Part shown: one piece after another, positions 37,235 through 48,177 of the stretch | Layout: each line of letters opens with the position of its first letter | How positions within the stretch are numbered: the first letter of the stretch is position 1 | Source: Algoriphagus locisalis | Lineage (GTDB): Bacteria > Bacteroidota > Bacteroidia > Cytophagales > Cyclobacteriaceae | DNA length: 64,000 nucleotides | Assembly (NCBI RefSeq): GCF_900116615.1 | Contig: NZ_FPBF01000001.1 | Location: 539,625 to 603,624, forward strand | Direction: 5' to 3' | Position numbers and translations under genes: made by a program | The notes under the pieces: model-generated | What the model saw: the letters and a program-made list of their open reading frames with translations, nothing else | What the model was told of the DNA's origin: nothing | The model's database searches: none

Positions 37235-38401
37235 ATGAGATTGTTTACCGGTATTTTATTTTTGTTGATCATGGGCTTCTTCTTATTCATTGGTTCTTGC
37301 GCTTCTAAGGAAGAAAAAAAGCAGGGTGTATCCGATCAGATTAAGATATCTCTGGATACTGTGATGATCGATGCGGGGGAGGAGTTTTTGTATTTGCAGG
37401 ATCAACTATACTCTTCCAGTTTGTCAGCTGACAAGAGCTATCTGATTAACTTCAATAGAAAGGACAATTCGGCAGAGAGAGTTGACCTGAATGAGCTAAA
37501 ATTGGAAAGAAAGATCCAGTACGAAAAGGAAGGCCCCAATGGAATAGGCGACTACCCACAGTTTACAATTTTACCAAATCAGCATATACTTTTTTGGAAT
37601 TATCAATTCTATAAGATTTTTGACCAAAATGGCGAGTTAGTCAGAGACCTGGAATTGGAGGAAATAGTTGAAGAATACCTCGGCGTGAATGAATATTATG
37701 CCCGATCCCTGCAACAGGATGAGCGTAATCCTGAACGATTTATAGCCTTAGTCACTCACTGGCAAAGTAACACGGAATTCATCCTTGACATTGATCTGCA
37801 AAATCAAACGTATAAAAAGATTGACATGCCTGATTGGGCAAAGAATTCTGAACGATATATCAAGATTCTTTATGATGGGAATGATGCAGGTGGCTATGGA
37901 ACGGGGGCTTATCCCTTGTTGGCGAATGGAAACTTTTTGGTGAGTTCGAATGCATTCAATGAAGTGCATGTATTTGATTTCCAAAGTGACAGTGTCCATG
38001 TGCAACAATGGGACACCCCCTTATTGGGTTATGAGAAAGAATATGTACCGCCCAAGACTGTGGAATATACTTCAGGTGGTATTAAAGATATTGAACGGAA
38101 AATAGGAGAGGAAATATCCTATGGAAGCTTGTTCTGGGATGAAAAAAACCAGAGATACTTCAGGTTTTCAGACAAGAAGCGTTTTAGCGAAGAACTCAAC
38201 GAATATGATAGCTATGTCAGCACTGGCGCCGATGTATATCTAAGTATTTTTGATCAAGAGTTTAACTTGATTTCTGAAGCACAGATCCCTGAACTTACTC
38301 AATCTCCAAACGTGCACTTTGCCAAAGGTGGTAACATCTGGATATTTGAAAATATTGATGACGAAATGGCCTTTGTGATTATGAAGATTGAGGATCTCTA
38401 G
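37235..38401 (+). CDS. DUF4221-type lipoprotein (plus array, third copy)
   Basis: 388 aa, lipobox FIGSC with Cys22. Family stretches DAGEEFLYLQDQLYSSSLSA, IQYEKEGPNGIGDYPQFTIL, FNEVHVFDFQSD and a C-terminal GNIWIFENIDDEMAFVIMK. It ends 39 bp before the convergent toxin gene. With the two upstream copies it forms an array where each member keeps its own upstream region, unlike the tightly packed minus-strand array. Confidence 0.85.
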   Translation: MRLFTGILFLLIMGFFLFIGSCASKEEKKQGVSDQIKISLDTVMIDAGEEFLYLQDQLYSSSLSADKSYLINFNRKDNSAERVDLNELKLERKIQYEKEGPNGIGDYPQFTILPNQHILFWNYQFYKIFDQNGELVRDLELEEIVEEYLGVNEYYARSLQQDERNPERFIALVTHWQSNTEFILDIDLQNQTYKKIDMPDWAKNSERYIKILYDGNDAGGYGTGAYPLLANGNFLVSSNAFNEVHVFDFQSDSVHVQQWDTPLLGYEKEYVPPKTVEYTSGGIKDIERKIGEEISYGSLFWDEKNQRYFRFSDKKRFSEELNEYDSYVSTGADVYLSIFDQEFNLISEAQIPELTQSPNVHFAKGGNIWIFENIDDEMAFVIMKIEDL

Positions 38402-38440
38402 TGATTTAAAGCACTCTTTACAGTTATGTGAAGGAAAAAG

Positions 38441-38764
38441 TTAGGTTTTAATGGCAAAGGCCTGAATCAATTTCAAATCAATTGATGTTAAATCATCGGT
38501 AGATACTCTACCTAATCTGCCCAAAATGATCTCTTTATCCAAGGTGGCAATTTTGGAAACTCGGACTATAGAGTCTTTTTTCAGCCCATTGTCTGTCGTT
38601 GGATGAACTAGCAAATCAAATTGTGATGATCCTTTTATCTGAGTGGAGATAAAGGCCACGGTAACATCAAATTCAGAGGCTAATAAAACTAAGGCTGGCC
38701 TATTTTTTAATCCTGATAAATCTGTAAAGGGGAAGGGGACAAGAATAATATCTCCCTTTTTCAT
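38441..38764 (-). CDS. MazF/PemK-family toxin
   Basis: 107 aa. N-terminal GDIILVPFPFTDLSGLKNRPALVL and central FISTQI and SIVRVSKIATLDKEIILGRLGRVS are typical of MazF/PemK endoribonucleases, which cleave RNA when not bound by antitoxin. The start codon ATGAAA coincides with the right end of the insertion element at 38759-38882. The antitoxin gene lies 115 bp upstream on the same strand. Removing the element and one TGAAA would give an ATGA overlap between the two genes, the usual arrangement for such pairs. Confidence 0.85.
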   Translation of the reverse strand: MKKGDIILVPFPFTDLSGLKNRPALVLLASEFDVTVAFISTQIKGSSQFDLLVHPTTDNGLKKDSIVRVSKIATLDKEIILGRLGRVSTDDLTSIDLKLIQAFAIKT

Positions 38765-38882
38765 ATGTTTATCAATTGATTTTTAATTGCCACGACCTGT
38801 CCCGTCACGAAGGATACGGGATGGAATCTCGCAGCGTTTGTAACCATGCTAGCGTGTGTCGTTATCGACCATCTCGATTTCA
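38759..38882 (-). mobile_element. Short TGAAA-flanked insertion element, copy 2 (between antitoxin and toxin)
   Basis: The core is 38764-38877 (114 bp), with TGAAA on both sides when read on the minus strand (38882-38878 and 38763-38759). Left end TCGAGATGG, middle GCGAGATTCCATCCCGTATC, right end AAAATCAATTGATAAACATA. The left TGAAA contains the antitoxin stop TGA, and the right one plus the last element base gives the toxin ATGAAA. Confidence 0.8.
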
Positions 38883-39107
38883 TTTGTACCTTTCTTTAAG
38901 ATCTTCTACTCGATAAATATCCTCCTCCTTCTCTAAAAATTGATAAGGTTTACCCTCCTTTAACATATGGTATATACCTTCCTGAAGTGTTTTGTCATCA
39001 AGTCGTTTTAGGATAAAATCAGCAAACTCATTTATCTCCTTTATTTTTTCCTCTGGAAGTTGTTCTAAAATATCGACCGTTTTGTCAATTAATTCCTGTT
39101 TTGACAT
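38880..39107 (-). CDS. Antitoxin-like protein of the MazF-type pair
   Basis: 75 aa, acidic. The N-terminal helix SKQELIDKTVDILEQLPEEKIKEINEFADFILKRL resembles the DUF2281/VapB-like antitoxin class, and the charged C-terminus (FLEKEEDIYRVEDLKERYK) would wrap the toxin. It precedes the toxin on the same strand, the normal order. Its stop TGA is the first part of the left TGAAA of the insertion element. Confidence 0.8.
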   Translation of the reverse strand: MSKQELIDKTVDILEQLPEEKIKEINEFADFILKRLDDKTLQEGIYHMLKEGKPYQFLEKEEDIYRVEDLKERYK

Positions 39108-39266
39108 AATGAATAGGTTTTACTTAGCTAAAATATCAATATTTTTTTTGATTGTACACTTCTTTGCCAGTGGATCACAATGGCCACGAATTCGCTCGGC
39201 CACCGGATTTGAGGTTCTTAAAGGGAGGAGGAGATAGATTTCAAATTAGAAATCTCAAATTAGAAA

Positions 39267-40451
39267 TTAGTTCACCTCTTCTATAGCTTTCAAAATCACA
39301 ACACAAGCTTCATGGATTTCAGAAGCAGTAATAGTCAAAGGAGGCGCTATGCGCATTGCATCATCGCAGAACAAAAACCAATCGGTAATCACTCCCAATT
39401 CAATAGCACGATCGATTATAGGCTTGAGCACATCAAATGACTCAAATTCAACAGCCATTAATAATCCCTTATTCCTAATGCTTTTGATTTTTGGATGAAC
39501 CAAAAGAGTCTTGATCAAAGCTGCTTTCTTTTCAACTTCCTCAATCAGTTTTTCCTCCAGAAGAATTTGAATCGTAGCCAAAGAAGCCGCAGCACTCACC
39601 GGATGTCCCCCAAACGTAGTGATATGTCCAAGTATTGGATTGTTTTTGAAAACACCCATGACCTCCTTATTGGCTACAAATGCGCCAATTGGCATTCCTC
39701 CGCCCATTCCTTTGGCGCAGACTAGAATATCTGGAACTATCTCCATATGCTCGAAAGCCCAGAATTTACCCGTTCTACCAAAGCCGCATTGAACCTCGTC
39801 CAAAATCAATAACGTCCCTGTTTCATCACATCGCTTGCGCAAAGCCTTGAAATATTCCGGTGAAGCCACCCGAATTCCTGCTTCTCCCTGCACGGTTTCT
39901 ATCAATACCGCCGCTGTTTCCTGATCTATGGTTTCCAGGTCTGAAATCTGTCCATAATTAATATGGCTAATCCCTGGCAATAAAGGTCTGTAGGCTTGCT
40001 TGAAAATCTCATTTCCACCCACACTCAATGAGCCATGCGAACTTCCATGATAAGCATTGACGCAGGATATCAATTTGGGCTTTCCGGTAAACCGTTTTGC
40101 CAGTTTTAAGGCACCTTCAATCGCTTCGCTTCCACTATTTACCAGATAGACATTGTCCAGCTTTTCGGGTAAGGTATCGGTCAATGCTTTAGCCAAAAGT
40201 GACTGGGGACTTTGTACATATTCTCCATAGACCATCAAATGCAGGTATTTATCCAGCTGGTCTTGAATCGCAGTCAACACCTTTGGGTGTCTGTGTCCCA
40301 CGTTGCTCACCCCAATTCCTGAAATAAGGTCTATGTATTTCTCTCCATTGGGTCCAAAAAGATAGATACCTTCTGCTTTCTCCACTTCGATCATCAAAGG
40401 GAAATCTGTAGTTTGGGCAAGATGTTGTAGGAAAAGCTGACGGTTATTCAT
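39267..40451 (-). CDS. Class III PLP aminotransferase (acetylornithine/ornithine type)
   Basis: 394 aa. Motifs are NSGSEAIEGALKLAKRF at 105-121, LILDEVQCGFGRTGKFWAFE with Asp218, and AKGMGGGMPIGAF with the PLP lysine K247. The length and sequence pattern fit ArgD/RocD-like enzymes, but the precise amino donor cannot be assigned and no arginine or proline genes are adjacent. It starts 14 bp after the upstream methyltransferase stop on the same strand, suggesting co-transcription. Confidence 0.9.
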   Translation of the reverse strand: MNNRQLFLQHLAQTTDFPLMIEVEKAEGIYLFGPNGEKYIDLISGIGVSNVGHRHPKVLTAIQDQLDKYLHLMVYGEYVQSPQSLLAKALTDTLPEKLDNVYLVNSGSEAIEGALKLAKRFTGKPKLISCVNAYHGSSHGSLSVGGNEIFKQAYRPLLPGISHINYGQISDLETIDQETAAVLIETVQGEAGIRVASPEYFKALRKRCDETGTLLILDEVQCGFGRTGKFWAFEHMEIVPDILVCAKGMGGGMPIGAFVANKEVMGVFKNNPILGHITTFGGHPVSAAASLATIQILLEEKLIEEVEKKAALIKTLLVHPKIKSIRNKGLLMAVEFESFDVLKPIIDRAIELGVITDWFLFCDDAMRIAPPLTITASEIHEACVVILKAIEEVN

Positions 40452-40465
40452 TACTGGTATTTAGA

Positions 40466-41362
40466 TCAAAAGCTGGAGAACCTAAAGAAGATTCCCAGCG
40501 GAAGTTTTTTGTTTTGATTGTCCTGTAGGAAGAGCTCCCCATGCTCCGCATTTTGTACGTTTTTGAACGTTGTGTTGATCAAATTCGCTGCGATGAGCGA
40601 AGAAAAGCTAAGGGAGTACATGTTGAGCAGGAGGAAATGATCTTTTGGATCCAAGATCTCCGCACAGACTTTCAACATTTCATTGATCTGCTCTTCCAGC
40701 ACCCATTTTTCTCCATCTGGTCCACGGCCATAAGCAGGGGGATCAAGGATAATTCCATTGTACTTGTTTCCTCGGCGCGCTTCTCTTTTGATGAATTTCA
40801 TCGCATCATCCACCATCCAGCGGATATCGGATTGACCTGAAGACTCCATATTATGTCTAGACCAGGTCACTACCTGTTTCACAGAATCCAAGTGGGTGAC
40901 ATCGGCACCTGCAGCTTTGGCGGCTACACTTGCAGCACCGGTATAGGCGAAAAGATTGAGTACTTTTGGTTTTGAAATAGGCGAGCGCCGAATGGTTTTG
41001 TAAAGGTAATCCCAGTTTACCGCCTGCTCAGGAAAGAGACCAATGTGCTTAAAGGAAGTCTGAGCTAGGTTTAGCTTAAGATTCAATCCCTCTTCGTTGG
41101 CATATTCTATTGCCCAGTTGTGGGGCATTTTTTTCAGTTGCTCCCAGTTTCCCTTTTCAGGATTGCTCTTTTCTTTGGCAAAGTGCGCATGGGCCAGATT
41201 TCTCCATTCACTTTCTGGGAGCGTTTTATCCCAAATCGCCTGAGGCTCTGGTCTGCTGAGAATGAATTCACCAAATCGCTCCAATTTCTCAAAACCTCCG
41301 GTGTCAATAAGTTCATAATCTTTCCAAGGCCCAGGACAAAGTGATAAGATGGATTCGCTCAT
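40466..41362 (-). CDS. Class I SAM-dependent methyltransferase (rRNA m5C-type)
   Basis: 298 aa from the ATG at 41362 (MSESILSLCPGPW). The frame is open to 41524, but the added residues have no family character. Motifs are VLNLFAYTGAASVAAKAAGAD (SAM loop), DSVKQVVTWSRHNMESSG, GIILDPPAYGRGPDGEKW (catalytic DPPxF-like) and LLLNMYSLSFSS. It resembles RlmI/RlmK-type catalytic domains without a PUA domain. A second RlmI-like protein lies at 16201-17382. Confidence 0.85.
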   Translation of the reverse strand: MSESILSLCPGPWKDYELIDTGGFEKLERFGEFILSRPEPQAIWDKTLPESEWRNLAHAHFAKEKSNPEKGNWEQLKKMPHNWAIEYANEEGLNLKLNLAQTSFKHIGLFPEQAVNWDYLYKTIRRSPISKPKVLNLFAYTGAASVAAKAAGADVTHLDSVKQVVTWSRHNMESSGQSDIRWMVDDAMKFIKREARRGNKYNGIILDPPAYGRGPDGEKWVLEEQINEMLKVCAEILDPKDHFLLLNMYSLSFSSLIAANLINTTFKNVQNAEHGELFLQDNQNKKLPLGIFFRFSSF

Positions 41363-41672
41363 AGCTGTGTTTTTTTCAGGTTGCAAAAATAAGGAATTAA
41401 TCGGAGGCATGCAGTGCTTCCACTTTTGAATCCTTACTTGAGGATGGTTTTGCAATTGAAAAGAAGGGTTAACTTTTTTCTGGAAAATGAAGAAACCTGA
41501 CCCAGTTAGATCAAGTAGATTCAAATTAAGTTGATTGGTACTCAGGCTACTTATTGTTAACTATTCTCTAATCTGATCGGTAAGCCTGTTTTTTTGTACT
41601 TTTAGAATTATTTTCAAATAAAAAACTAAAAATTCTGTATCCTGTCGCCCAAATAGCAGCCTGAGCCTAACT
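41363..41672. other. Divergent promoter region
   Basis: 310 bp between the methyltransferase (minus) and acyltransferase (plus) genes. AT-rich towards the right, with TTTTTTTGTACTTTTAGAAT at about 41590-41609. I see no perfect promoter box and no gene. Confidence 0.5.
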
Positions 41673-42494
41673 ATGCCTAAGAAATTCATTGATATAGAAA
41701 GGTCCATTAATTCTAAGAATCCAAGTCTCTTAAAATGGATGCCGGGTTTTTTGCTCAAGTACATTAAGCGTGTAACTCATGAAGAATGGATGAATGATGT
41801 GCTTGACAAAGTAGATCATCTACATGGGTTGGACTTTGGCAACGGAATAATAAAAGAGCTTAATATAGATGTGGAGCTAGTAGGAGCGGAGAATATCCCG
41901 AAGACAGGAGGGGTTATTATTGCTGCAAACCATCCTCTAGGGGGAGCTGATGGGATCACGTTAATGAAGGCTATTGGAAAAGTAAGGCCAGACATGAGAT
42001 TTCTGGTAAATGACCTCTTAATGGCATTGAAGAATTTTGATCCCTTATTCATTCCGATCAACAAACACGGAAAGAATTCCGCAGATACCTTGGCCGCTAT
42101 TGAGGAAGCGTATTCTGGGGGATATGCTGTCCTAATCTTCCCCGCAGGACTTGTGTCACGGAAAGATGAAACGGGAATCCGGGATTTACAATGGAAGAAG
42201 AGCTTTATTTCCAAAGCGAAGAAATACAAAAAAGATGTACTACCTTGTTTTATAGGAGGCAAAAATTCTAAATTTTTCTACAATTTGGCTTATTGGAGAA
42301 AGAGAATTGGTATTAAAGCAAATATTGAAATGTTTTACCTAGCTGATGAACTGTATAAGCAGCAAGGAAAAAAAGTGGTAATCACGGTAGGGGAACAGCT
42401 TTCCTATCAAAGCTTTGACTCCTCCAAAACGGATGCACAGTGGGCTGAACATGTGAAGGATTTAGTTTACGAACTTGGTAAAAAGAATGAATAA
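41673..42494 (+). CDS. GlsA/OlsA-like O-acyltransferase (PlsC family)
   Basis: 273 aa. PlsC-type domain with the Bacteroidota variant motif NHPLGGADG (His87, Asp93, so H-x5-D), FIPINKHGKNSADT and IFPAGLVSRKDETG. It overlaps the following GNAT-type acyltransferase by 8 bp. In Bacteroides thetaiotaomicron a neighbouring pair, GlsA (O-acyltransferase) and GlsB (N-acyltransferase), makes glycine lipids; this pair has the same composition, so it probably makes N-acyloxyacyl amino-acid lipids (inference from family knowledge). Confidence 0.85.
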   Translation: MPKKFIDIERSINSKNPSLLKWMPGFLLKYIKRVTHEEWMNDVLDKVDHLHGLDFGNGIIKELNIDVELVGAENIPKTGGVIIAANHPLGGADGITLMKAIGKVRPDMRFLVNDLLMALKNFDPLFIPINKHGKNSADTLAAIEEAYSGGYAVLIFPAGLVSRKDETGIRDLQWKKSFISKAKKYKKDVLPCFIGGKNSKFFYNLAYWRKRIGIKANIEMFYLADELYKQQGKKVVITVGEQLSYQSFDSSKTDAQWAEHVKDLVYELGKKNE

Positions 42495-43455
42495 AGAAGC
42501 AGAAATAATTCCGGCAATTGGCAAAGAACTATTAAAGGCTGAGTTGACTCCGGATCGATTTTTAAGATATAGCAACAATGGAGATAATCTGGTTTACTTG
42601 GTCAATTTCCATAATTCACCGAATGTAGTTCGAGAGATTGGGAGATTGCGCGAGTTGACCTTTAGAGCTGCCGGAGGAGGAACCGGGCTTGAATTGGATC
42701 TTGATGAAAACGATATCTGCGTTAATTGCTACGAGCAACTGGTGACTTGGAATCCAGAAGATGAGGAAATCGTGGCAGGCTATAGATTGATTGACTGCAA
42801 GAATTCAATCAAAGAGGATGGAAGTCTCAACCTGTCAACAACCCATTTGTTTGATTTTTCGGAGCGCTTTATCAAAGATTACATTCCTTATACTATTGAA
42901 TTAGGTAGGTCGTTTGTGCAGCCTAAATACCAACCAGCGTTGGACAACAGAAAAGGCATTTTTAGTTTGGACAACCTTTGGGATGGACTAGGCGCTGTTG
43001 TATTATTGAGTCCAGAAGTCAAATACCTTTTTGGAAAAGTGACCATGTACCCACATTTCAGCCGAGAGGCTAGGGATTTATTGCTGATGTTCATGAATTA
43101 TTATTTCCCTGATAAAGATGGATTGGTTAAGCCTAAAGAAGAACTGAAACTTGGGTATGAAACTGAGCTACCTAATGCGGGAAATCCCTTTGAAGGCTTG
43201 GTCTATAAGGAAGGATACAAATTGCTGAACGGTAGAATCAGAACTTACGGAGAGAATATTCCTCCGCTAATCAATACCTACATGAACCTTTCCCCAACCA
43301 TGATGACTTTTGGAACAGCTCTGAATGATGAATTTGGAGAGGTGGAAGAGACAGGGATTCTGATTACGCTGGCAGATATCTATGAAACCAAAAAACACAG
43401 GCATATGGATACCTTTGAGCGAGACCGGGTCTATGGAAGCAGAAAAGATGTCTGA
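42487..43455 (+). CDS. GlsB/OlsB-like N-acyltransferase (GNAT, hemolysin-like)
   Basis: 322 aa from the ATG at 42487. Typical OlsB/hemolysin-type GNAT stretches are REIGRLRELTFRAAGGGTGLELD, WNPEDEEIVAGYRLIDC, FIKDYIPYTIELGRSFVQP and YLFGKVTMYPHFSREARDLL. It would transfer a 3-hydroxyacyl chain to the amino group of an amino acid, making the substrate for the upstream O-acyltransferase. Overlaps of 8 bp on both sides place it in the middle of a three-gene operon. Confidence 0.87.
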   Translation: MNKEAEIIPAIGKELLKAELTPDRFLRYSNNGDNLVYLVNFHNSPNVVREIGRLRELTFRAAGGGTGLELDLDENDICVNCYEQLVTWNPEDEEIVAGYRLIDCKNSIKEDGSLNLSTTHLFDFSERFIKDYIPYTIELGRSFVQPKYQPALDNRKGIFSLDNLWDGLGAVVLLSPEVKYLFGKVTMYPHFSREARDLLLMFMNYYFPDKDGLVKPKEELKLGYETELPNAGNPFEGLVYKEGYKLLNGRIRTYGENIPPLINTYMNLSPTMMTFGTALNDEFGEVEETGILITLADIYETKKHRHMDTFERDRVYGSRKDV

Positions 43456-43819
43456 GAAGCTCACATTGATCGTAGGAGCCACTACTAATCGCACACGTTA
43501 TGCTTATTTCGCAGCGAGTAGGTTAGCAGATGCAGGCTTTCCTTTTATTCCTATAGGAATTAAGTCCGGGGAGGTCTTTGGGGAGGAGATCCTCGATCTT
43601 CGTACCAAACCCGCTTTGGAACAAATCCATACCATTACGCTCTACATTGGTCCTGCTCATCAAGCCGAGTGGATTGATTATTTGGTTGGGCTAAAGCCGA
43701 AAAGAATTATCTTTAATCCCGGAACGGAAAATCCTGATTTTTTTCAGAAAGCAAAAGCGAATGGTATTGAGGTGCTTCAAGCTTGTACTTTAGTGATGAT
43801 AGCCTCAAACCTCTATTAA
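43448..43819 (+). CDS. CoA-binding domain protein
   Basis: 124 aa from the ATG at 43448, overlapping the upstream gene by 8 bp. A stand-alone Rossmann-type CoA-binding domain: TLIVGATTNRTRYAYFAASRL, GFPFIPIGIKSGEVFGEEIL and RIIFNPGTENPDFFQKAKANGIEV (YccU-like). Such small proteins bind CoA or nucleotides, and the biological role is unclear. Its position in an acyltransferase operon may be functional. Confidence 0.85.
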   Translation: MSEKLTLIVGATTNRTRYAYFAASRLADAGFPFIPIGIKSGEVFGEEILDLRTKPALEQIHTITLYIGPAHQAEWIDYLVGLKPKRIIFNPGTENPDFFQKAKANGIEVLQACTLVMIASNLY

Positions 43820-43969
43820 AAGTACTGTAATCCAGTAGGTTGGGCAGCTGGATTTCAAATGGATTTTTGTGCAACTGGGTTTCAGTCAAAGCTGTGTAGA
43901 GTCACATTTTTTTCCTATCTTGCCGAATCTTAAAAAGAACATAAAATCACCTTTTTAGACCCAATTTGA

Positions 43970-45946
<1,977 letters not shown>

Positions 45947-45950
45947 TTTA

Positions 45951-45975
45951 AAAGGGGCTTTTCGGCCCCTTTTTT
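45951..45975 (+). terminator. Terminator after gyrB
   Basis: AAAGGGGC and GCCCCTT arms around a TTTTCG loop, followed by a T-run, 4 bp after the stop. Confidence 0.9.
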
Positions 45976-46036
45976 AATTATTAACATTGCGATAAACCCA
46001 AATTAAGCAAGCATAACTTAACTTGCTTCTAACTAT

Positions 46037-46044
46037 TAACTTTG
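46037..46044 (+). promoter_or_regulatory. -7 box of ppk1
   Basis: TAACTTTG matches TAnnTTTG and lies 6 bp before the ATG at 46051, overlapping an alternative TTG start at 46042. Such a short leader would be unusual, so either this box or the start is uncertain. Confidence 0.4.
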
Positions 46045-46050
46045 AGCACA

Positions 46051-48174
46051 ATGAAATTGGCAGTTGTTGAAAAATACGATTCGATTATACAGCAGAGTGA
46101 TCTTGTCAGCAGAGATTTAAGTTGGTTGAAATTCAATGAGCGTGTGCTGGATCAGTCCAGGAAGTCACATCGTTCTGTTTTTGAAAAGCTTAAATTCCTT
46201 GCGATCACCGCTTCCAACCTGGATGAATTTTTTATGATTCGGGTAGGCTCTTTGTATAATTACCTGGATTACGATAAAGAACGGGTGGATTATTCAGGCT
46301 TGAGGGAAGAGCCTTTCAAGGCAAAGCTCATGAGTGAGAGTCACATCTTCCATTCTGAGCAGCATGAGCAATTCTCCGAAAGGATTATGCCGCAGCTACA
46401 GGAGCAGGGAGTGATTCTTTGCAATACTTCCAAACTGACCGAAAAAGAGCAGGAAAAAGTTCACGATTACTTTGTCAAAGCCATTTACCCCATGCTGACT
46501 CCTATGGTCTATGATGGGTACAGGACTTTTCCGATTTTGATGAATAAATTACTGGTTTTTGGAGTGGTGACTACCAGTCCAGGCGACAGGCAGGATATGC
46601 GGAAGATGAGTTTTGTGCAGATTCCAGCCAATATTCCCCGCTTTTTCGAAATCGAGCGTGAAGACTCTCTATTGCTCATTCCCATAGAAGAAGTAATCCG
46701 CGAGAATATAGTTTCTCTTTTCAGAAATGTAGAAATCGAAGGTATCAGCCTTTTCCGTATCACCAGAAACGGTGATTTTACCTTGGAAGAAAGTGAGGAC
46801 ATGGATGCAAACTTTCTCGAAGAAGTGAAGCGGAAATTGATGGAAAGAAAAAGTGGTCGTGTAGTACGGATAGAAATAGAGGAGGGCTATAGCAAATGGA
46901 TGATGAATTCCCTTTTGGAACGATGGAATCTGAAAATGGATTCTGTTTTTCTTGTCAAGCGATCCAGTTTGATAGATTTTACCGGACTTTGGCAAATTGT
47001 AGGGAATAAGAAGTTCCGCGAGCGACTGCCTCAGATTCCTGATCCTGTGAAGCCACTTTCCTATCAGGATGAGGGCATAGCCGATATTTTTGACGTGCTG
47101 AAAGAGAAGGATATTCTTCTGCACCACCCTTACAATAATATAGATTCTATTCTGGATTTGGTAGAGAAAGCTGCCGAAGATCCGGATGTGATGGCTATCA
47201 AAATGACTATCTACAGATTGGCTAAGGATAGTAGGATCACGAAAGCACTTTTGAAAGCTGCTGAAAATGGGAAGCACGTTTCTGTGCTATTCGAGGTGAA
47301 GGCGAGATTTGATGAGGAGAATAATATTAGAGAAGCAAAGAAACTTCAAAAAGCAGGATGCTTTGTGATTTATGGGATTTCCCATCTGAAAACCCACACC
47401 AAACTTCTCCTGATCGTAAAACGTGACGGTGGAGAAATCACCCGATATGTGCACCTAGGATCTGGGAATTATAACGAAGATACCGCGCGTCTTTATACTG
47501 ATATTGGATTGATGACCACAAATGAGACCCTGGCAAATGATGTGTCCGAGTTTTTCAATGTAATCACTGGTCACTCCATGCCATCCCAGTACCAAAACCT
47601 GATCACGGCACCTCGGGAAATGAGAAATCAGCTCATCGAGTATATCGAAAAAGAAGCAGAAAATGCCCGAAATGGCCTTCCAAGTGGTGTTTTTATCAAA
47701 GTCAATTCCCTGGAAGATTCAGAGATTATTTATGCCTTATATAGAGCTTCTCAGTCTGGAGTTACCATAAAGCTGATTGTAAGGGGAATTTGCTGTCTCA
47801 GACCTGGAAGGGTAGGTTTGAGTGAAAATATTGAAGTTCTATCGATAGTAGGAGATTTCTTGGAGCATTCCAGAATCTATTATTTCCATAATAACGGAGA
47901 TACACGAACCTATGCCGGTAGTGCTGATATGATGGTTAGAAGCTTTGACAAGAGGCTAGAAGCGCTCTTCAAAGTGGAATCACCACTGCTTGAAAAGCAA
48001 TTGATGAATATTCTTGCCTATAACCTCAAAGACAATACGAATGCGTATGTGATGCAGGAGGATGGTACCTATATCGCCAAGCACCCGGTAGGAGATGAAC
48101 CTGAGTTCAATGTGCATCGGGAGTTTTTCAATCTTGATGCAGATCATGTAATGCAGGTTCAACTTGTTGACTAA
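46051..48174 (+). CDS. ppk1: Polyphosphate kinase 1
   Basis: 707 aa from the ATG at 46051; a TTG three codons upstream is possible. Four-domain Ppk1: the N-terminal RDLSWLKFNERVLDQ, the head domain, then two PLD-like catalytic domains with HHPYNNIDSILDLV, KHVSVLFEVKARFDEENNI, LKTHTKLLLI (phosphorylated His region) and YVHLGSGNYNEDTARLYTDI. It makes polyphosphate from ATP. It converges on a Ppx/GppA gene, so synthesis and breakdown genes share one bidirectional terminator. Confidence 0.95.
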   Translation: MKLAVVEKYDSIIQQSDLVSRDLSWLKFNERVLDQSRKSHRSVFEKLKFLAITASNLDEFFMIRVGSLYNYLDYDKERVDYSGLREEPFKAKLMSESHIFHSEQHEQFSERIMPQLQEQGVILCNTSKLTEKEQEKVHDYFVKAIYPMLTPMVYDGYRTFPILMNKLLVFGVVTTSPGDRQDMRKMSFVQIPANIPRFFEIEREDSLLLIPIEEVIRENIVSLFRNVEIEGISLFRITRNGDFTLEESEDMDANFLEEVKRKLMERKSGRVVRIEIEEGYSKWMMNSLLERWNLKMDSVFLVKRSSLIDFTGLWQIVGNKKFRERLPQIPDPVKPLSYQDEGIADIFDVLKEKDILLHHPYNNIDSILDLVEKAAEDPDVMAIKMTIYRLAKDSRITKALLKAAENGKHVSVLFEVKARFDEENNIREAKKLQKAGCFVIYGISHLKTHTKLLLIVKRDGGEITRYVHLGSGNYNEDTARLYTDIGLMTTNETLANDVSEFFNVITGHSMPSQYQNLITAPREMRNQLIEYIEKEAENARNGLPSGVFIKVNSLEDSEIIYALYRASQSGVTIKLIVRGICCLRPGRVGLSENIEVLSIVGDFLEHSRIYYFHNNGDTRTYAGSADMMVRSFDKRLEALFKVESPLLEKQLMNILAYNLKDNTNAYVMQEDGTYIAKHPVGDEPEFNVHREFFNLDADHVMQVQLVD

Positions 48175-48177
48175 AAT

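Noticed and set aside
46669..47277. 202-codon antisense frame inside ppk1
   Set aside because: It is complementary to a well-supported conserved gene, with composition typical of a shadow frame.
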